Source: Bryobacterales bacterium | GTDB taxonomy: Bacteria > Acidobacteriota > Terriglobia > Bryobacterales > Bryobacteraceae | Direction of reading: 5' to 3' | DNA: 64,000 nt | NCBI GenBank assembly: GCA_020846745.1 | Contig: JADLDI010000074.1 | Coordinates: forward strand, 27,061-91,060 | Shown: positions 62,097 to 64,000 of the stretch, one piece after another | How the letters are laid out: the number at the start of each line of letters is the position of its first letter | Numbering within the stretch: position 1 is the first letter of the stretch | Position numbers and translations under genes: made by a program | Notes under the pieces: generated by a model | What the model was told of the DNA's origin: nothing | Databases searched by the model: none | What the model saw: only the letters and a program-made list of their open reading frames with translations

Positions 62097-63749
62097 ATGC
62101 TCCGCATGCGCCGCCGCGCCTTTCTGCCCGCGCTCGCTTCGCCCCTGCTCAACGCCACCCGCGAACAACCCGAGCTTATCCTCTACAACGCCAACATCCT
62201 TACGATAAATCGGGCGAACCCTCGCGCCCAGGCAGTCGCAATCGCGCACGGCCGTTTCATTGCCGTGGGCTCCAACAACGAAATCCTTCCGCTCGCCACC
62301 GCCGGCACGAAAAAAATCAACCTCGAAAGCCGCACCGTCACCCCCGGCTTCATCGACGCCCACTCCCATCCCGCCTCTTCCGGACGCCGCCATCTCAAAG
62401 AGGTCGATTGCGACCTCCGCTCCGTCCAGGCGATCGTCGAAGCTGTCCAAAAGCGCGCCGCCCAAACTCCCAAAGGCCAGTGGATCCTCGGCTTCAAATA
62501 CGACGACACCAAAACCGAAGAAGGCCGCGCCCTCACCCGCCACGATCTCGACCGTGCCGCTCCCAACCATCCTGTCTTCATCAACCACCGCGGCGGCCAC
62601 ACCGCCTACGTCAACTCCGCCGCCTTCAAAGCTGCCGGCGTTACCGAATCCACACCGGACCCATCAGGCGGCCAGATCGATCGCGACCCCGCCACGAAAC
62701 GCCTCACCGGCAAGCTCCGCGAAACCGCCATGGGTCCCTTCTACAAAGTGATTCCGTCCGCCTTCACCCGGTCCGATTACCGCGAAGGCGTCAAAATCAT
62801 CTCCCAAATGATGACGAAAACCGGCGTCACCTCGGTCCACGACGCCTATGGCACGCCTGAGGATCTGCGGGCCTATCAGGACGCTCGTGACGCCGGCGAA
62901 CTTGGCCTGCGCGTCTACTGCCTCATCGGCTCAACTCACATCGATCAGATGATCGCCGCCGGCGTCCGCACCGGTCTCGGCGATGAATGGGTCCGCGTCG
63001 GCGCCATGAAGATGACCTGCGACGGTTCCATTTCCGAGCGCACCGCTCGCCTTTCCCAACCCTACACGGGCCGCCCCGGCGACTTCGGCATTCTCGTCAC
63101 CCCCGAAGCGGAACTCCTTCGCACTGCCCGCAAAGCCCACGACGCCGGCTGGCAGATCGGCATCCACGCTAATGGCGACGTGGCCATCGATATCGTGCTC
63201 CGCATCTACGAACGCCTCCAGCGCGAAGCTCCCCGCCGCGACCCGCGCTTCCGCATCGAACACTGCACCGTCTTAAACCCCAGCCTCATCCGCCGCATAC
63301 ACGGCCTCGGCGTCATCCCCACACCCTTTTCCACCTACGTCTACTATCACGGCGAAAAGATGCACGAGTACGGGCCGGACCGCCTCAATTGGATGTTCGC
63401 CCTCCGCTCCCTTCTCGATGCCGGCGTCCGCCCCACCCAAGCCTCCGACTATCCTCCCGGACCCTTCGAACCCATGATGGCCCTCCAATCCTCCGTCACC
63501 CGCACCGACTCCAAAGGCGCCGTCTGGGGCCCCAAACAAAAGGTCACCGCCGAAGAGGCCATTCGCATCGGCACCCTCCACGGCGCCTACGAGTCTTTTG
63601 AAGAACACCACAAAGGCTCCATCGAACCCGGCAAACTAGCCGACCTCGTAGTCCTCGGCCGCGACCCCCTCAAAGAACCCCCGTCATCGCTCATCACGAT
63701 TCCCGTGGAGCGCACCATGACAGGCGGCCGCTGGATCTACGAATCCTGA
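62097..63749 (+). CDS. YtcJ-like amidohydrolase
   Basis: A 550-residue amidohydrolase family 3 metal-dependent hydrolase. A leader-like start (MRRRAFLPALASPLLNA) precedes the metal-binding HSH motif in DAHSHPASSG; further ligand-bearing segments are IGIHANGDVAID, RIEHCTVL and ASDYPPGPFEP. The C-terminal LADLVVLGRDP segment belongs to the flanking beta domain. Substrate unknown. It diverges from the amidase with a 33-base gap; both act on amide or cyclic bonds, which suggests a shared pathway, as inference. Confidence 0.9.
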   Translation: MLRMRRRAFLPALASPLLNATREQPELILYNANILTINRANPRAQAVAIAHGRFIAVGSNNEILPLATAGTKKINLESRTVTPGFIDAHSHPASSGRRHLKEVDCDLRSVQAIVEAVQKRAAQTPKGQWILGFKYDDTKTEEGRALTRHDLDRAAPNHPVFINHRGGHTAYVNSAAFKAAGVTESTPDPSGGQIDRDPATKRLTGKLRETAMGPFYKVIPSAFTRSDYREGVKIISQMMTKTGVTSVHDAYGTPEDLRAYQDARDAGELGLRVYCLIGSTHIDQMIAAGVRTGLGDEWVRVGAMKMTCDGSISERTARLSQPYTGRPGDFGILVTPEAELLRTARKAHDAGWQIGIHANGDVAIDIVLRIYERLQREAPRRDPRFRIEHCTVLNPSLIRRIHGLGVIPTPFSTYVYYHGEKMHEYGPDRLNWMFALRSLLDAGVRPTQASDYPPGPFEPMMALQSSVTRTDSKGAVWGPKQKVTAEEAIRIGTLHGAYESFEEHHKGSIEPGKLADLVVLGRDPLKEPPSSLITIPVERTMTGGRWIYES

Positions 63750-63764
63750 CCCGCTTCCTGTGGC

Positions 63765-63805
63765 GCACGCCCCCAGGCGTGCCGTGTCCACACTCATGTG
63801 GACAC
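63765..63805 (+). terminator. Two hairpins downstream of the amidohydrolase
   Basis: GCACGCC-ccca-GGCGTGC at 63765-63782 is a 7-bp stem with a 4-base loop. GTGTCCACA-ctca-TGTGGACAC at 63784-63805 is a 9-bp stem. Neither has a T-tract, so they may be a repeat element rather than an intrinsic terminator. Confidence 0.5.
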
Positions 63806-63810
63806 CTGCC

Positions 63811-63883
63811 GCTAGCCCCCGCTAGCCCCCGCTAGCCCCCGCTAGCTAGCCCCGCTAGCCCCCGCTAGCCCCCGGCTAGCGGG
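63811..63883 (+). repeat. Array of ~10-bp GCTAGC units
   Basis: Eight GCTAGC hexamers, mostly as the unit GCTAGCCCCC (three perfect copies at 63811-63840), then irregular ones ending in CGGCTAGCGGG. The unit is self-complementary at its core, so the array could form alternative hairpins. After it, GTTTAC-tc-GTAAAC near 63886-63899 is another small inverted repeat. The rest to 64000 shows nothing recognisable. Confidence 0.8.
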
Positions 63884-64000
63884 AGTTTACTCGTAAACCG
63901 CAGTGGCGGTCGGGGTGGAAGATCGCAAGTTGTTCTGAACGTGGCGCTTAGTCCGCCGCTCTCCATTCGTTTTGGTATTACCCCATATAGAACATTTCTA

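Noticed and set aside
62064..62600. 179-codon N-terminal extension of the amidase
   Set aside because: It is antisense to the amidohydrolase coding region. The amidase leader begins at 62063.
63811..63883. CRISPR-like array
   Set aside because: Units are ~10 bp with no spacers, so this is a simple tandem array.
1..64000. tRNA, rRNA, riboswitch or intact insertion sequence
   Set aside because: I scanned the intergenic stretches by eye and saw no cloverleaf with a GTTCRA-type arm, no rRNA segments and no transposase gene. A dedicated search could still find weak ones.

Overview
The window looks like a chromosomal segment of a GC-rich acidobacterium, most likely of the Solibacter/Bryobacter group (Bryobacterales). 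This is inferred from gene content, not from a marker gene. The pointers are a large TonB-dependent receptor with an N-terminal carboxypeptidase-regulatory-like domain, a PEP-CTERM protein, paired DUF1501 and DUF1549/DUF1553 cytochrome genes, many small secreted enzymes with Tat-like leaders, a PQQ dehydrogenase with a diheme cytochrome, and exported sugar-acid enzymes. I see no rRNA, tRNA, CRISPR array, intact insertion sequence or prophage.

Layout. 1-5.2 kb: an orphan Flp-type pilin, a secreted propeller-like protein, an O-methyltransferase broken by a one-base frameshift, a PfkB kinase, a PEP-CTERM protein and an SDR oxidoreductase. 5.2-17 kb: an AlaC-like aminotransferase with an outer-membrane barrel protein; a glucarate pathway run (gudD, kdgD) bracketed by two tiny ORFs; an Fe-dependent alcohol dehydrogenase; and two divergent GH-A clan glycosidase-like genes followed by an exported mannonate-dehydratase-like protein. 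17-24 kb: a minus-strand run of gamma-glutamyltransferase, DUF72, MFS exporter, AAA+ ATPase and VWA protein. 24-28.7 kb: a conserved unknown, a VapBC-type toxin-antitoxin pair, an enolase-superfamily enzyme and a GT39-like membrane glycosyltransferase.

29-41.8 kb is the most striking part. About thirteen co-directional, tightly packed genes carry a Rieske/cytochrome b complex with a seven-heme cytochrome c, then a cbb3 oxidase (ccoN, ccoO, ccoQ and a CcoP-like subunit without heme motifs), a FAD/4Fe-4S oxidoreductase, and the maturation set (CcoS-like, TauE/SafE-like, CcoG, CcoI copper ATPase). The simplest reading is one electron-transfer unit taking quinol electrons through the multiheme cytochrome to oxygen.

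41.8-50.7 kb: a prolyl oligopeptidase, a TonB-dependent receptor, an exported SelA-like PLP enzyme with an extra C-terminal beta domain, an exported RraA-like protein and a membrane-anchored TylF-like methyltransferase. 50.8-63.7 kb: a PQQ dehydrogenase with its cytochrome, a Gfo/Idh/MocA oxidoreductase, a secreted unknown, the DUF1549/DUF1553 plus DUF1501 pair, and a divergent amidase/amidohydrolase pair.

Several short dispersed repeats lie between genes. One is a ~45-bp double-hairpin element present three times, each time in a gap between convergent genes. The right edge ends in two hairpins and an array of GCTAGC-containing 10-bp units.
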